From positions 1,105,918-1,169,917 of the forward strand of contig JACKAU010000002.1 in assembly GCA_020634855.1 (NCBI GenBank): 64,000 nt of DNA. Direction: 5' to 3'. Within the stretch, counting starts at the first letter, position 1. Every line of letters starts with the position of its first letter. This stretch comes from Anaerolineales bacterium (lineage in GTDB: Bacteria > Chloroflexota > Anaerolineae > 4572-78 > J111). The notes below the pieces were generated by a model. It had not been told where the DNA came from, searched no databases, and saw nothing but the letters and a program-made list of their open reading frames with translations. A program made the translations under genes and the position numbers. This document shows positions 26,465 through 35,969 of the stretch, piece by piece.

Positions 26465-26565
26465 GTGGTTACGCTAAATTGAGGAAGGGGCCATATCGCG
26501 CCTCTTTTTTCTTAAAATCCTGATGAACCGGCACACGTCTCTTTACACGTGTGCTTATTTTTTTT
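26465..26565 (+). ncRNA. candidate small RNA or attenuated leader
   Basis: A transcript from the promoter at 26430 would meet a GAGG...CCTC hairpin with six Ts (26481-26510) and then GCACACGT...ACGTGTGC with a long T-run (26531-26565). No open frame lies between. It is either a 50-100 nt small RNA or a leader that attenuates the gene at 26739. No known RNA family is recognised. Confidence 0.35.
26531..26565 (+). terminator. intrinsic terminator
   Basis: GCACACGT and ACGTGTGC form an 8-bp stem around an 8-base loop, followed by TTATTTTTTTT. Confidence 0.8.
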
Positions 26566-26738
26566 AATCGATCTAGATTGCCACCATCCGGCCACAAACC
26601 TCAACATCAGCGTTCTGACCCTATTTGATCTAACTAATCGACTCAACTTATTCTTCCCTTCAACAGCAACTCAAGTCAAATCATTGTTTTTTACCTATCG
26701 CTGGTAACTTAACCTCCGGTTATAAGCAGGTCACTTCG

Positions 26739-28115
26739 ATGAGGTATCGACACAAGGATGTGTTTAGGCAATCGAGTATGAAAGACCCTGGCCTATCAGA
26801 GGCATCTCGGCATCAGTTGCCGGGGGCGGCGCTGATGGTTGTTGTAGTTCTGGCTGTGGCCTCGTTGGCTTGCGGCTTTTTTGGGTCCGGTTCCCTTTCA
26901 ACCTCCGACCGGGTGGCTGTCGTGAAACACCTGCCGCCCCTCACCCGCACCCCTTTGCCAACGTTATCGCCAACCCCGGCCACTTCTCCCAATTCGGCCG
27001 CACTCCTGACTCCCGAACCCGATCTCATCGCTCCTACGGCGACACCGGTTCTGGCCCCAACATTCACCGCCGCCAGCAGCGATCGGCTCGTTTCAACCTC
27101 AAGTGGACCTCAAGCCAATAATGAACCCACGTTAACCGCCCTGGTGAATTTAAATGTCCGGGCCGGGCCAGGCGCAGATTACCCTGTTCTGGGCAGCCTC
27201 ACCCCCGGCCAGTCATTCCAAATCAACGGTAAAAACCCGGAAGGCACATGGTGGCAGATCGTCTATCCATCCAGCAGCGGCAGCCTGGCTTGGGTGTCGG
27301 CCGACACCGAATATTCAACTTCCAGCAGCGTTGGGGCCGTGCCAATTGCGCAACTCCCGCCGCCGCCCCCGCCTACGGACATTCCTACAGACACGCCTAC
27401 ACTAGTTCCTACTGCTACCTTACCCCCCCTCCAAACGCCTGCTTCAGAGACTGTTGTGCCGACCACCACCCTTGCCTCCCTAACGCCTGTTCCCACCGGC
27501 GATGCCACCGCCGAGCCGACAGTCACCTCCGTTTCAGTTGCCGCTCCCCCTGGTTGGGCCTTTGCCAGCGTTCGGTTCTATCCCGACGATGACAATCTCC
27601 TCTTATACGGCAACGCCATCAATAACACCGGCTCGCTACAAACGATTGAGTCGATCACCGGTGCATTCTACGATAAAAACGGTAAAACCATCTCAGATGA
27701 TGAGGAGGTCTACAGTTACTGGCCGGTTAATGACGTACCGCCCGGTAGTAGTGTACCTTTTGAACTGGTGGCAGAAAACCTTGATGACGATGTGGTTGAT
27801 TTCAAATTGAACGCCGAAGCGGAACCGGGCCACGAGTCGCCGCGTCAAGATTTCCAGTTTGCCGATGTCAAGCAGTGGACTGAGCATGATGCTTACTGTG
27901 TCAGCGGCGCTGTTCAAGACGCAGGTGATTTGAATGATTATCTCGTCGTCGCCGTTATTCTTTACGACGCCCAAGACAATATGGTCAAGTTTAGTGACTC
28001 AGGTGTATTTGACGCCGGCGACGGCATCGGCGAGAAAAATTCACCTTTTGAGATCTGTGTTGATCCACCAAACCACGATGTTGCCCGCTATGAGGTAGAG
28101 GCTTGGGGGCGATAA
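26739..28115 (+). CDS. SH3b-domain lipoprotein with FxLYD-like tail
   Basis: A 458-residue exported protein. A hydrophobic segment ends in the lipobox ASLAC (about residue 45); a Thr/Pro-rich linker follows, then a bacterial SH3 domain (about 128-192: LNVRAGPGADYPVLGSL and GTWWQIVY), a second Pro/Thr linker and a C-terminal beta domain (about 270-455) with paired segments NNTGSLQTIESITGAFYD and AVQDAGDLNDYLVVAVILYD, like FxLYD domains. It probably sits on the outside of the membrane and binds a wall or surface polymer. The start is unsure: ATG26778 would give a shorter, more typical signal peptide. It precedes a secreted BNR protein, so both may be surface proteins. Confidence 0.8.
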   Translation: MRYRHKDVFRQSSMKDPGLSEASRHQLPGAALMVVVVLAVASLACGFFGSGSLSTSDRVAVVKHLPPLTRTPLPTLSPTPATSPNSAALLTPEPDLIAPTATPVLAPTFTAASSDRLVSTSSGPQANNEPTLTALVNLNVRAGPGADYPVLGSLTPGQSFQINGKNPEGTWWQIVYPSSSGSLAWVSADTEYSTSSSVGAVPIAQLPPPPPPTDIPTDTPTLVPTATLPPLQTPASETVVPTTTLASLTPVPTGDATAEPTVTSVSVAAPPGWAFASVRFYPDDDNLLLYGNAINNTGSLQTIESITGAFYDKNGKTISDDEEVYSYWPVNDVPPGSSVPFELVAENLDDDVVDFKLNAEAEPGHESPRQDFQFADVKQWTEHDAYCVSGAVQDAGDLNDYLVVAVILYDAQDNMVKFSDSGVFDAGDGIGEKNSPFEICVDPPNHDVARYEVEAWGR

Positions 28116-28251
28116 TTAAATGAAAGGAGAAAAGACAGCCACAATTTACCAGACAAACCAGAAACAAAAAATAGGTGCTCTACTAACCTCAAGATTTTAT
28201 GACCTACTTGATATTACAAACCCAACAAAATAAGCGAAGGAGAGTTTTCAA

Positions 28252-29718
28252 ATGTACAAAAAAATAATTGTTATCACGATCAGTTTGCTTCTGGTATTAG
28301 CCAGCTTTGGTGTATTAACGGTTGGAGCAAATGGCCTTATGGCCGATTCTTTGGTACAGGTTTCTGGCACCAGCCCCTTTTCCGAAGGATGTAATGGTGC
28401 TCCCCAGAGTGGCGACGTTTATCTTAACTCGGAGGTTGAGCCTTGGGTAGCGGTTAATCCGGCAGATCCTGACAACATTGTCGGCGCTTGGCAGCAGGAT
28501 CGCTGGTCTACGGGGGGCGCCAACGGCTTGGTATCAGCGTATTCCACAGATGGTGGCCAGAATTGGACACAGGTTACAATCCCAAACATCACTGCCTGTT
28601 CCGGGGCCAGCGGGGAAGGTGGTTACGAACGCGCGTCTGATCCTTGGGTCACCTTTGCGCCTAATGGTGATCTTTACCACATCAGCCTATCCTTTAATGA
28701 CTCCAACACTAATAACGCCGTATTGGTGAGTAAATCAACTAATGGCGGCGAGAGTTGGAGCGACCCGATTACCGTCCTTCGTGACACAGCTACGACTGTA
28801 TTCAACGACAAAGAGAGCATTACCGCCGATCGTACCGACGCAAACTACGTATATGCCATCTGGGACCGCCTGGTCTTCCCCACCGAGAAAGCCAGAGGCC
28901 GGGCGCCGGAGCGGGCGTTGGGTTATCGCGGGCCGACTTGGTTCGCCCGAACTACGGATGGGGGGGCTAGTTGGGAAGAAGCCCGTCAAATTTATGATCC
29001 GGGTGAGGTCAACCAGACCATCGGCAACCAGATTGTGGTCAGACCCAACGGTGAATTGATTAATGTCTTCAACTTGATCTACAACTTTAAGAATGCCCAC
29101 AAAGTCCGAGGTTACAACGTGGCCATCCTTAGCTCATCCGATCACGGGGCAAGTTGGTCATCGAAAGCGACCATCATCGACAAACTCCAAACAGTTGGGG
29201 TAACCATTCCGGATAGTGGCGATCCGGTGCGCACCGGCGATATTATCCCCGAAATCGCCGTAGATCACAATAATGGCAACCTCTACGTTGTCTGGCAAGA
29301 TGCCCGCTTTAGTGATGGCGCTTATGACGAAGTCGCCTTCTCGATGTCCACGGATGGCGGCAGTACTTGGTCTAATACTATGAAAGTTAATAAATCACAT
29401 GGGTTCGCCGCCTTCACACCCTCCGTCCGGGTCAGCAGTGATGGCACTGTTGGCGTTACTTACTACGCCTTCACCAACGGCAGCGGCATGACCGATTATT
29501 ATCTGGTCACCTGTAGCTCAGATTGCGGTGACCCCGCCAAGTGGGGGAACGAAACCCGTGTGACTAAGGACTCTTTCGATATGACCCAAGCTCCGAATGC
29601 CCGCGGCTTCTTTACCGGCGACTATGAAGGGTTGGCTACTAACTCAGGTGATTTTTTAACCTTTTTCTCGCAGCCGCATGGCAGCGACAAAGCCAGCGTA
29701 TTCTTTAGTCGGCAGTAA
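28252..29718 (+). CDS. secreted BNR/Asp-box sialidase-like protein
   Basis: A 488-residue protein with a clear signal peptide (positive MYKK, hydrophobic core, cleavage near ANG at about residue 28). It carries five Asp-box motifs: STDGGQNWT, STNGGESWS, TTDGGASWE, SSDHGASWS and STDGGSTWS, spaced as in six-bladed beta-propellers. Such folds occur in sialidases and in other exo-glycosidases or binding proteins; no clear Arg triad can be assigned, so sialidase activity is not claimed. AAGGAGAG precedes ATG28252. It lies next to a rhamnose utilisation operon, so a role in polysaccharide use is possible but unproven. Confidence 0.8.
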   Translation: MYKKIIVITISLLLVLASFGVLTVGANGLMADSLVQVSGTSPFSEGCNGAPQSGDVYLNSEVEPWVAVNPADPDNIVGAWQQDRWSTGGANGLVSAYSTDGGQNWTQVTIPNITACSGASGEGGYERASDPWVTFAPNGDLYHISLSFNDSNTNNAVLVSKSTNGGESWSDPITVLRDTATTVFNDKESITADRTDANYVYAIWDRLVFPTEKARGRAPERALGYRGPTWFARTTDGGASWEEARQIYDPGEVNQTIGNQIVVRPNGELINVFNLIYNFKNAHKVRGYNVAILSSSDHGASWSSKATIIDKLQTVGVTIPDSGDPVRTGDIIPEIAVDHNNGNLYVVWQDARFSDGAYDEVAFSMSTDGGSTWSNTMKVNKSHGFAAFTPSVRVSSDGTVGVTYYAFTNGSGMTDYYLVTCSSDCGDPAKWGNETRVTKDSFDMTQAPNARGFFTGDYEGLATNSGDFLTFFSQPHGSDKASVFFSRQ

Positions 29719-29800
29719 GCGACTGGCAGAACGGTTTGAACTCTCCCGTAAATTCCGCATTCTCCTGAAATAGGAATTAGGGAGACGGGTAATCCGGCAT

Positions 29801-29850
29801 AAAAAAAGAGGCCGCTCGGCGCTAAAATCATCAAGCTACCGAGCGGCCTC
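29801..29850 (-). terminator. intrinsic terminator of the rhamnose operon
   Basis: GAGGCCGCTCGG (29808-29819) and CCGAGCGGCCTC (29839-29850) form a perfect 12-bp stem; the A-run 29801-29807 becomes a U-run on the minus strand. It lies 47 bases past the stop of the aldolase-dehydrogenase gene and may also stop the BNR gene from the other side. Confidence 0.9.
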
Positions 29851-29896
29851 TACTGAACTTGGTCAGGTCATATCTGAAGTAGACGACGTGATTTAT

Positions 29897-32089
29897 TTAC
29901 CTCAAGAAGGCCTCGTGCAGCCCGCCGTCGACGCTGATGATTTGGCCGGTAGTTTTGCTCAGCCGTTCGCCGGCCAGCATGTAGGCCACTTCGGCCTGGT
30001 CGGCCAGGCGGATGGGCGACTTGGTTAAGGTGCGATTGGCGTAGAATCGGGCCAGTTTGTCACGCAGCGTTTCCGTGTCCTCGTCTGCTGAAAACGGAAT
30101 CTCATACTTGGTCAGTGAACTGATGACCCGCTCGCGGGGGAACATGCTGCTGCCTTCGACCACGGTGGCCGGAGCCAGCCCATTGACCCGCACCAACGGG
30201 GCCAACTCAATCGCCAGCTCGCGGACGAGATGGTTGGCGGCGGCTTTGCTGGCATCATAGGCCAGGGAGCCTTTCTTGGAGACCGCCGCGTTGACGCTGG
30301 TGGTCAACACCATTGAGCCTTTAAGCCCCTGGGCTTGCCAGATGTGCTTGGCTTCATCGGCCACCAGATAACTGCCGGTCACATTGACGTTGAAGGTCAA
30401 GCCCCACTTGTCATCGGGAATATAGCCGGCCGTATTGGGCGGCACAAAGATGCCGGCGGTCACAATCACGTTGTCGATGCCGCCGTAGGCCAAGATGACC
30501 TGCTTGAACATAGCCTGGATGCTGGCCCGGTCGGTGATATCCACGCCGAGGCCAATGGCCGGCCCGCAGGCGGAAATTCCGGTGCCGGCGACGCCGATGC
30601 CCAGCCCGTAGATGTCGGTCAGCTCTTTAGCCGTGGCCTGGGCCGCTGCCTGGCTCAAGTCGGCGCAGACGATGTGAGCGCCCTCTTTGGCCATCCGATG
30701 AGCCGTGGCCTTACCGATACCGCTGCCCGCGCCGATGACGACGACGACATTGCGGGCGAATTCCTGCTCCGGCGGCATGCGGCGCAGCTTGGCTTCTTCC
30801 AAGGCCCAATATTCGATATCGAACGCTTCCTGGCGCGGTAAGGCAATGTACTCGCTGATGGCTTCCGCGCCGCGCATCACCTCGACGGCGCAGTTGTAGA
30901 ATTCGGCCGTTACTCGCGACTCGCTCTTGTTCTTGCCCCAGGCGATCATCCCCAGGCCGGGAATCAGGATAACGGTCGGGTTGGGGTCGCGCATCGGCGG
31001 CGAGTCGGGTCGTTGGCAGGCTTCGTAGTAGGCCGCGTAATCCTGGCGATAGGTCTCCAGGCCGGTTGCCAGTTTGCTTAACAGGGCGGCGGTATCTTCC
31101 GTCTGGGGGTTCCAATCGACATACAGCGGTTTGATTTTGGTGCGCAGGAAGTGGTCGGGGCAGGAGGTACCCAGTTCGGCCAGGCGCGGCGCGTCGTGAC
31201 TGTTGACGAAGCGCAGGATGGGGGGATCAGATTGAATGGTGCCGATGAAGCGGTTTTGTTTGGAAACCATGCCGCGCAGTTGGGGCAAAATTTCGACCAG
31301 CACCGTCTCGCGTTCGGCCTGGGGCAGCGATGGATATTTTTGCCCGCCAAAGGTATCCTCGCCTTTGTCGTGGGCCTCGATGTATTCCGAGGCTTTTTCA
31401 ATGAGCGCCAGCGAGAGTTCGTAGCAGACTTTATCGTCATCGGCCCAGTTGATGAGACCATGCTGGCCCATAATCAACCCTTTGAGGTGGGGATTGCGTT
31501 CGCATTCTTCTTGCATCACCAACCCCAAATCAAAGCCCGGTCGCTGCCATTTAACCCAGCCAACCTCATCGCCGTAGATTTCTTGGGTGAGTTCCTGGGA
31601 GTTCTTCGCCGCCGCAATCGAAATGGCCGCGTTGGGATGAGTGTGATCGACGTGTTTGAACGGCACGAACGAATGCAGCGGGGTATCGATGGAACTGGCG
31701 CGGGGATTGAGGTTGAAGGTGGTGTGGGGATACATCGCCACCATCTCATCCTCGATTGGCGTTTTTACTCCCTTTTCCTCAGCCGCGTTGTAGATCCGTT
31801 GCAAACCGATCAGTTTGTTCTGATACAGCGAGGCAAAGTTGGCTCGTTTGGAGGTGCGCAGATCGCCGCCGGAGCCTTTGACCCACAGCACTTCGACCGG
31901 CTCGCCGGTGAGCGGATCGGTCATCGTCAATTTCGCTGAGGTGTTACCGCCGCCGGTATTGGTGATGCGCTGGTCATCGCCCAAAATGTTGGAGCGGTAG
32001 ACCAATCGCTCGACGGGATCGAGTTTGTTCGCCACGGTATCATCCCAACTATAAGTGACGTATTTGAACGCGGATGGTTTGTCTGGCAT
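29897..32089 (-). CDS. rhaEW: bifunctional rhamnulose-1-phosphate aldolase / lactaldehyde dehydrogenase
   Basis: A 730-residue two-domain enzyme. Residues 1-425 form a class II aldolase domain (NTGGGNTSAK, VKGSGGDLRT, His ligands in HTHPNAA and MGQHGLINW). Residues 445-730 form a short-chain dehydrogenase (VIGAGSGIGKAT cofactor loop, YDASK catalytic Tyr-Lys). The aldolase splits L-rhamnulose-1-phosphate to DHAP and lactaldehyde, and the dehydrogenase domain oxidises lactaldehyde. This fusion is known from rhamnose loci of Bacillus and Chloroflexus. It is the last gene of the operon, before a strong terminator. GGAGAA precedes ATG32089. A 187-bp gap separates it from the DUF5661-like gene. Confidence 0.93.
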   Translation of the reverse strand: MPDKPSAFKYVTYSWDDTVANKLDPVERLVYRSNILGDDQRITNTGGGNTSAKLTMTDPLTGEPVEVLWVKGSGGDLRTSKRANFASLYQNKLIGLQRIYNAAEEKGVKTPIEDEMVAMYPHTTFNLNPRASSIDTPLHSFVPFKHVDHTHPNAAISIAAAKNSQELTQEIYGDEVGWVKWQRPGFDLGLVMQEECERNPHLKGLIMGQHGLINWADDDKVCYELSLALIEKASEYIEAHDKGEDTFGGQKYPSLPQAERETVLVEILPQLRGMVSKQNRFIGTIQSDPPILRFVNSHDAPRLAELGTSCPDHFLRTKIKPLYVDWNPQTEDTAALLSKLATGLETYRQDYAAYYEACQRPDSPPMRDPNPTVILIPGLGMIAWGKNKSESRVTAEFYNCAVEVMRGAEAISEYIALPRQEAFDIEYWALEEAKLRRMPPEQEFARNVVVVIGAGSGIGKATAHRMAKEGAHIVCADLSQAAAQATAKELTDIYGLGIGVAGTGISACGPAIGLGVDITDRASIQAMFKQVILAYGGIDNVIVTAGIFVPPNTAGYIPDDKWGLTFNVNVTGSYLVADEAKHIWQAQGLKGSMVLTTSVNAAVSKKGSLAYDASKAAANHLVRELAIELAPLVRVNGLAPATVVEGSSMFPRERVISSLTKYEIPFSADEDTETLRDKLARFYANRTLTKSPIRLADQAEVAYMLAGERLSKTTGQIISVDGGLHEAFLR

Positions 32090-32276
32090 TATTTTCTCCT
32101 TAAGATCAAAGGGTAACCCATTCAGTAGTCGATAGTTAACTTCAAGAGGCTAAGGCTGAGTGACGGCATTTTTCCGCCTCGCCCATAGGCGCTGGCGTCT
32201 GGTTGACCGCCGTTTCCAGGTGGAATTTCATAACTGTTGTAACGCTCATAGGCGTCCTCCCCTTCAACTTCGAACC

Positions 32277-32708
32277 TCACTCCGATTTTTCCCACTCGCT
32301 TAGCGCCGCCCGAGCCACAATCAATTTTTGGACTATTCGGGCCAGCTTTTCACTGTCTCCCTTTTTAGACGCTTTGAAGAGATCACCTTCAAGTTCAGCC
32401 ACATCGAGACGGAGATAATAGTCCAACATTTCTTTGAGATGAGCCAAAACGATCTTACCGGTTAGGATGGGGTGGTTATTGGTGACATTGGCATCGGGAA
32501 ACTGCAACCCATGTTCTAGCTCCACCTGCAAACCTTGTTGAAACCACTCAACCGGTATTTGTAGCGCTTCAGAACCAACGGCGGCCCGAATTATTTTGGC
32601 CTCTTCGACCTGTACTGTCGTGTCGGTCAGTTGGGTCCAATCACGAATACCCAGTTCCTGACAGGCACGTTGAACTTCTTCTTTAGAAATAAAATCGGTA
32701 ATGTTCAT
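32277..32708 (-). CDS. DUF5661-like small protein
   Basis: A 143-residue soluble, mostly helical, acidic protein. The segment VELEHGLQFPDANVTNNHP, followed by ILTGKIVLAHLKEMLDYYLRLD, resembles DUF5661 proteins (VELEHG...NVT-DDP-LTGKIA-AHL-E-PDYY-RL, from memory). No catalytic motif is evident and the function is unknown. It has a good ribosome site (AGGAG) and sits within the rhamnose operon, 60 bases after rhaA. Such proteins are usually found elsewhere, so its place here may be accidental. Confidence 0.7.
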   Translation of the reverse strand: MNITDFISKEEVQRACQELGIRDWTQLTDTTVQVEEAKIIRAAVGSEALQIPVEWFQQGLQVELEHGLQFPDANVTNNHPILTGKIVLAHLKEMLDYYLRLDVAELEGDLFKASKKGDSEKLARIVQKLIVARAALSEWEKSE

Positions 32709-32768
32709 CGTGTTACTCCTGATTAGCCTTGAGCTACTAAACTTTGTGGTTATGCTTTGACGCCCATC

Positions 32769-34040
32769 TTAGCCTCGCTGCGAGAGGACGTCCGACTCAT
32801 ACGCCCGAATCTCGTCCATAAAACTAACCCCAATGGGTACATCCTGCTGTAAGCAGTGATAATCCCAGACGGCCCCGAACGGCAACCCTTTTAACTCCTC
32901 AAGCAGAGCCAACCGGCCGGTATAGTCGCCGCTGTTTTCAAGATCGCGGAGTAGATCAATCGGTTCCAACAAAGCCAGCAGCAGCGCCCGCAAGGCATTG
33001 CGCGTGCCGATTGTCCAGGCGGCGATGCGGTTGATGCTGGCATCGAAAAAGTCCAAGCCGATGTGAACCCGGTTCAGATAATTGCCGCGCACAATTTCTT
33101 GAGCGATGGCTTGCAGTTCGTCGGTGAGCGTGACGACATGGTCGCTGTCCCAGCGAACGCCCCGACTGACGTGCAGCAGGATTTCATCGACATAGGTCAG
33201 GATCGACGAAATCTTGTCGGAGATGACTTCGGTCGGGTGGAAGTGACCGGCGTCCAGGCACAAGAGTTTCTGGTTGGCGATGGCATACCCCATGTAAAAT
33301 TCGTGCGAGCCGACCACATAGCTTTCCGACCCCAGGCCGAACAACTTGCACTCGACCGCATCGAGATTGTGAGCCGGATCGAGGGTTTCGGCAAAAACAG
33401 CATCAAGCGCCTCGCGGAGCCGTTGACGCGGAGCCAGCCGGTCGACCGGGGTGTCTTTCATGCCATCCGGAATCCAGACATTGGTCACGCAGGGCGTACC
33501 CAACTCGCGGCCAAAGTAGGCGCCAATCCGGCGCGAGGCCATACAATGCTCGATCCAAAATTGGCGAATGCCCTCGTCTTGATGCGACAGGGTAAAGCCA
33601 TCGGCGGCCAGCGGGTGGGAAAAACAGGTGGGGTTGAAATCGATGCCGTGGTTGTTTTCCTTGGCCCAGGCAACCCAACCGGCGAAATGCTCCGGCCGAA
33701 TCTCGTTGCGGGGGATCTTCCGGTCCGCTTCCAGATAGATGGCATGCAGGTTCAGGCGATGCCGGCCCGGAATGAGGCTGTAGGCCTTATCCAAATCCTG
33801 GCGCAGTTCGGCGGCGGTGCGGGCTTTGCCGGGGTAGTTGCCGGTGGCCATAATGCCGCCGCTCAGCCCGGCTTCGGGATCTTCAAAGCCGCCGACGTCG
33901 TCGCCTTGCCAGCAGTGGAGGCTGATGGGAATTTGAGCTAAGACGGCGACGGCCTGGTCCGTATCGACCCCAAATCCGGCGTAACGGTCTCGGGCCAGGG
34001 TGTAAGCCTCGATAACTTGCTGTTCGGTTGCTTTAACCAT
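32769..34040 (-). CDS. rhaA: L-rhamnose isomerase
   Basis: A 423-residue isomerase of the E. coli/Bacillus RhaA type (about 419 residues). The signature ISLHCWQGDDVGGFE is near the N-terminus; metal-binding and substrate residues occur in LNLHAIYLE, GIDFNPTCFSHP, LCLDAGHFHPTEVISDK and VRWDSDHVV. It converts L-rhamnose to L-rhamnulose in the cytoplasm with Mn2+ or similar. GAGGAG precedes ATG34040. It lies 23 bases after the mutarotase gene, within the operon. Confidence 0.95.
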   Translation of the reverse strand: MVKATEQQVIEAYTLARDRYAGFGVDTDQAVAVLAQIPISLHCWQGDDVGGFEDPEAGLSGGIMATGNYPGKARTAAELRQDLDKAYSLIPGRHRLNLHAIYLEADRKIPRNEIRPEHFAGWVAWAKENNHGIDFNPTCFSHPLAADGFTLSHQDEGIRQFWIEHCMASRRIGAYFGRELGTPCVTNVWIPDGMKDTPVDRLAPRQRLREALDAVFAETLDPAHNLDAVECKLFGLGSESYVVGSHEFYMGYAIANQKLLCLDAGHFHPTEVISDKISSILTYVDEILLHVSRGVRWDSDHVVTLTDELQAIAQEIVRGNYLNRVHIGLDFFDASINRIAAWTIGTRNALRALLLALLEPIDLLRDLENSGDYTGRLALLEELKGLPFGAVWDYHCLQQDVPIGVSFMDEIRAYESDVLSQRG

Positions 34041-34063
34041 TTAACGTCTCCTCTAGCGTTTAT

Positions 34064-34489
34064 TTAGTACACGCCCTTTTTGAGAATGATATTGCCGTAC
34101 TTGCGCGTTTCACCGGTAATCAAAATGGCAAAAGCGGTCTCCGACCTTTCGTAAAACGCAAACCGGTCGATAAACTGGATGGCGGGCGCATTGGGCGCGT
34201 GCCGTTCGATCGCGGCCCGATAGTCGGCCTCAACCGCCGGGTCCGGTTCGTCGATGGGCGCACAGGCCATCATCACTAGGGGGTCGTCGACGTATTCGTC
34301 TATTGGAAACAGGGGCAGGATAGCATCGAGCAGGTCGGCCACTTTCAAACCATCAGCGCGAATCACCCGGCCATTCTTGCTGTGAGCCGGATAGTAGGCA
34401 TCAACCAGGACAATTTCGTCGCCATGCCCCATTTGGTAAAGCGCAGCCAACAGTTCCGGACTGAATAAGTAAGAAATTCCTTTTAACAT
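34064..34489 (-). CDS. fucU: RbsD/FucU-family sugar mutarotase
   Basis: A 141-residue protein of the FucU size and type: the MLKGISYLFSPELLAAL start, MGHGDEIVLVDAYYP with the catalytic His-Asp pair, and a C-terminal KYGNIILKKGV. These enzymes interconvert alpha and beta anomers of L-fucose or related sugars. Rhamnose loci usually use the unrelated RhaM (about 104 residues), so here a FucU-type protein seems to take that job, or the operon also serves L-fucose. AAAGGA precedes ATG34489. It lies 43 bases after rhaB. Confidence 0.88.
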   Translation of the reverse strand: MLKGISYLFSPELLAALYQMGHGDEIVLVDAYYPAHSKNGRVIRADGLKVADLLDAILPLFPIDEYVDDPLVMMACAPIDEPDPAVEADYRAAIERHAPNAPAIQFIDRFAFYERSETAFAILITGETRKYGNIILKKGVY

Positions 34490-34517
34490 TTATCGTTCCT
34501 TTGAAAATAAGATTTGT

Positions 34518-34538
34518 GGGACAAACTTAAGTTCATCC
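34518..34538. repeat. GGACAAACTTAAGTT palindrome, partial copy
   Basis: GGGACAAACTTAAGTTCATCC spans the end of rhaB and the rhaB-fucU gap. It is a worn copy of the family at 40481-40505 and 45101-45127. Confidence 0.5.
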
Positions 34539-35969
34539 TAATTGTTTGTATCTTTCATAAGCATCTTGCCAGGCCACAACCGAGAAGTTTGGTTCGTACC
34601 GTTTTAGCTCGCCCATAGCCATGACCAACTGCCGAGCCTCGGCCAAATCGCGCACGTCGCCCAGCGTAATCAACTGCACCAGGGCGTTGCCCAAAGCGGT
34701 CGCTTCGATCGGGCCAGCCAGAACGGGCAAGTCGGTGGCGTCGGCGGTCAGTTGGTTTAGCAGGTCATTTTGTGAGCCGCCGCCGACGATGTGAATGAAG
34801 TCAATCGACCGACCTGATAGGGCCATTAACGACTTCAGCACATCGTGATAAGCCAAGGCCAGACTTTCCAATACCGTCCGCACAATAGCCCCAGGCGTCT
34901 CCGGTACCGTCTGGCCTGTTCGGGCGCAATAATCCCGGACATGTTGCGGATGGTCTCCCGGCGCCAGAAAAACCGGATCATTGACGTTAATAAGAGAGCG
35001 CAAGGGGGTTGCCTTCCGGGCAAGCTGGGTCAACTCGGCGTAGGTGTAATTCCGGCCCACCCCGGCCCAGGCCGCCCGACACTGCTGCACAATCCACAGC
35101 CCCATCACATTTTTCAACAGCCGGAATGTGCCGTATACCCCGCCCTCATTGGTCAGGTCGGCGGCCAGAGCCGCCTCGTTGATAAGCGGCTCGTCCACCT
35201 CCAAGCCAACAAGGCTCCAGGTGCCGCTGCTGATGTAAGCAAAGTTGGGGGTCTGGACGGGTACGGCCGCCACGGCGCTGCCGGTATCGTGGCAGGCGGG
35301 GGCGATGACGGGGATACCTTCGTAATCGCCCAGGTGGGTACCCGAACGGACAATGTCGGGGAAAATGTGGTCAGGGAGGCCGAGGGCGACCATTAGCTCT
35401 GTGGCCCAGTCGCCGGTGCGGGGGTTAAACAGTTGGGTGGTGCTGGCGTTGGTGAACTCGCTCACCTTGGCCCCGGTAAGCCAATAGTTGAGCAGGTCGG
35501 GCATCGTCAAGAAAGTAGCAGCGATCCGCAGATCGGGGGCCTGGCGGTCTACCAGGCTCATCAGTTGGTACAAGGTATTGATGGGCAGGAACTGGAGGCC
35601 GGTTTGCTCAAAAACGTCAGCCTTGGATACGATGGCCAGAACTTTATCCATCATCCCGGCGGTACGTCCATCACGGTAATGCACGGGGTTGCCGATCAAA
35701 TGGCCCTGCTCGTCAAGGAGGCCGAAGTCCACCCCCCAGGTATCGACACCCATACTGGCCGGTTGATAAGCCCGGCCTGCCGTGATCCCGGCCTGAATGT
35801 CTCCCCATAAACGCAGCACATCCCAGTGGAGCGTGCCATGAACGGTAACAGGGACGTTGGCGAAGCGATTCACCTCTTCCAGGCGCAGCGAGAGGCCATC
35901 GAAGTGAACCGCCATCACCCGGCCGGATTCGGCCCCCAGATCGATGGCTAATACAGTTTTTTCAGTCAT
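34533..35969 (-). CDS. rhaB: rhamnulokinase
   Basis: A 478-residue FGGY-family kinase. Visible motifs are the N-terminal phosphate loop AIDLGAESGRVM, GVDTWGVDFGLLD, PACHDTGSAVAAVP, YISSGTWSLVG and the C-terminal HIVGGGSQNDLLNQ adenosine motif. It phosphorylates L-rhamnulose at O1. AAGGA precedes ATG35969. A 166-bp gap without features separates it from the HTH-aldolase gene upstream, which could hold a second promoter. Confidence 0.94.
   Translation of the reverse strand: MTEKTVLAIDLGAESGRVMAVHFDGLSLRLEEVNRFANVPVTVHGTLHWDVLRLWGDIQAGITAGRAYQPASMGVDTWGVDFGLLDEQGHLIGNPVHYRDGRTAGMMDKVLAIVSKADVFEQTGLQFLPINTLYQLMSLVDRQAPDLRIAATFLTMPDLLNYWLTGAKVSEFTNASTTQLFNPRTGDWATELMVALGLPDHIFPDIVRSGTHLGDYEGIPVIAPACHDTGSAVAAVPVQTPNFAYISSGTWSLVGLEVDEPLINEAALAADLTNEGGVYGTFRLLKNVMGLWIVQQCRAAWAGVGRNYTYAELTQLARKATPLRSLINVNDPVFLAPGDHPQHVRDYCARTGQTVPETPGAIVRTVLESLALAYHDVLKSLMALSGRSIDFIHIVGGGSQNDLLNQLTADATDLPVLAGPIEATALGNALVQLITLGDVRDLAEARQLVMAMGELKRYEPNFSVVAWQDAYERYKQLG

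Larger units (their letters stand above)
26382..26738. other. 357-bp spacer with a promoter and two terminators, no gene
   Basis: It holds a promoter at 26430-26458 followed by two terminator-like hairpins (26481-26510 and 26531-26565), then about 170 A/T-rich bases with nothing recognisable before the SH3b gene. Confidence 0.6.
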
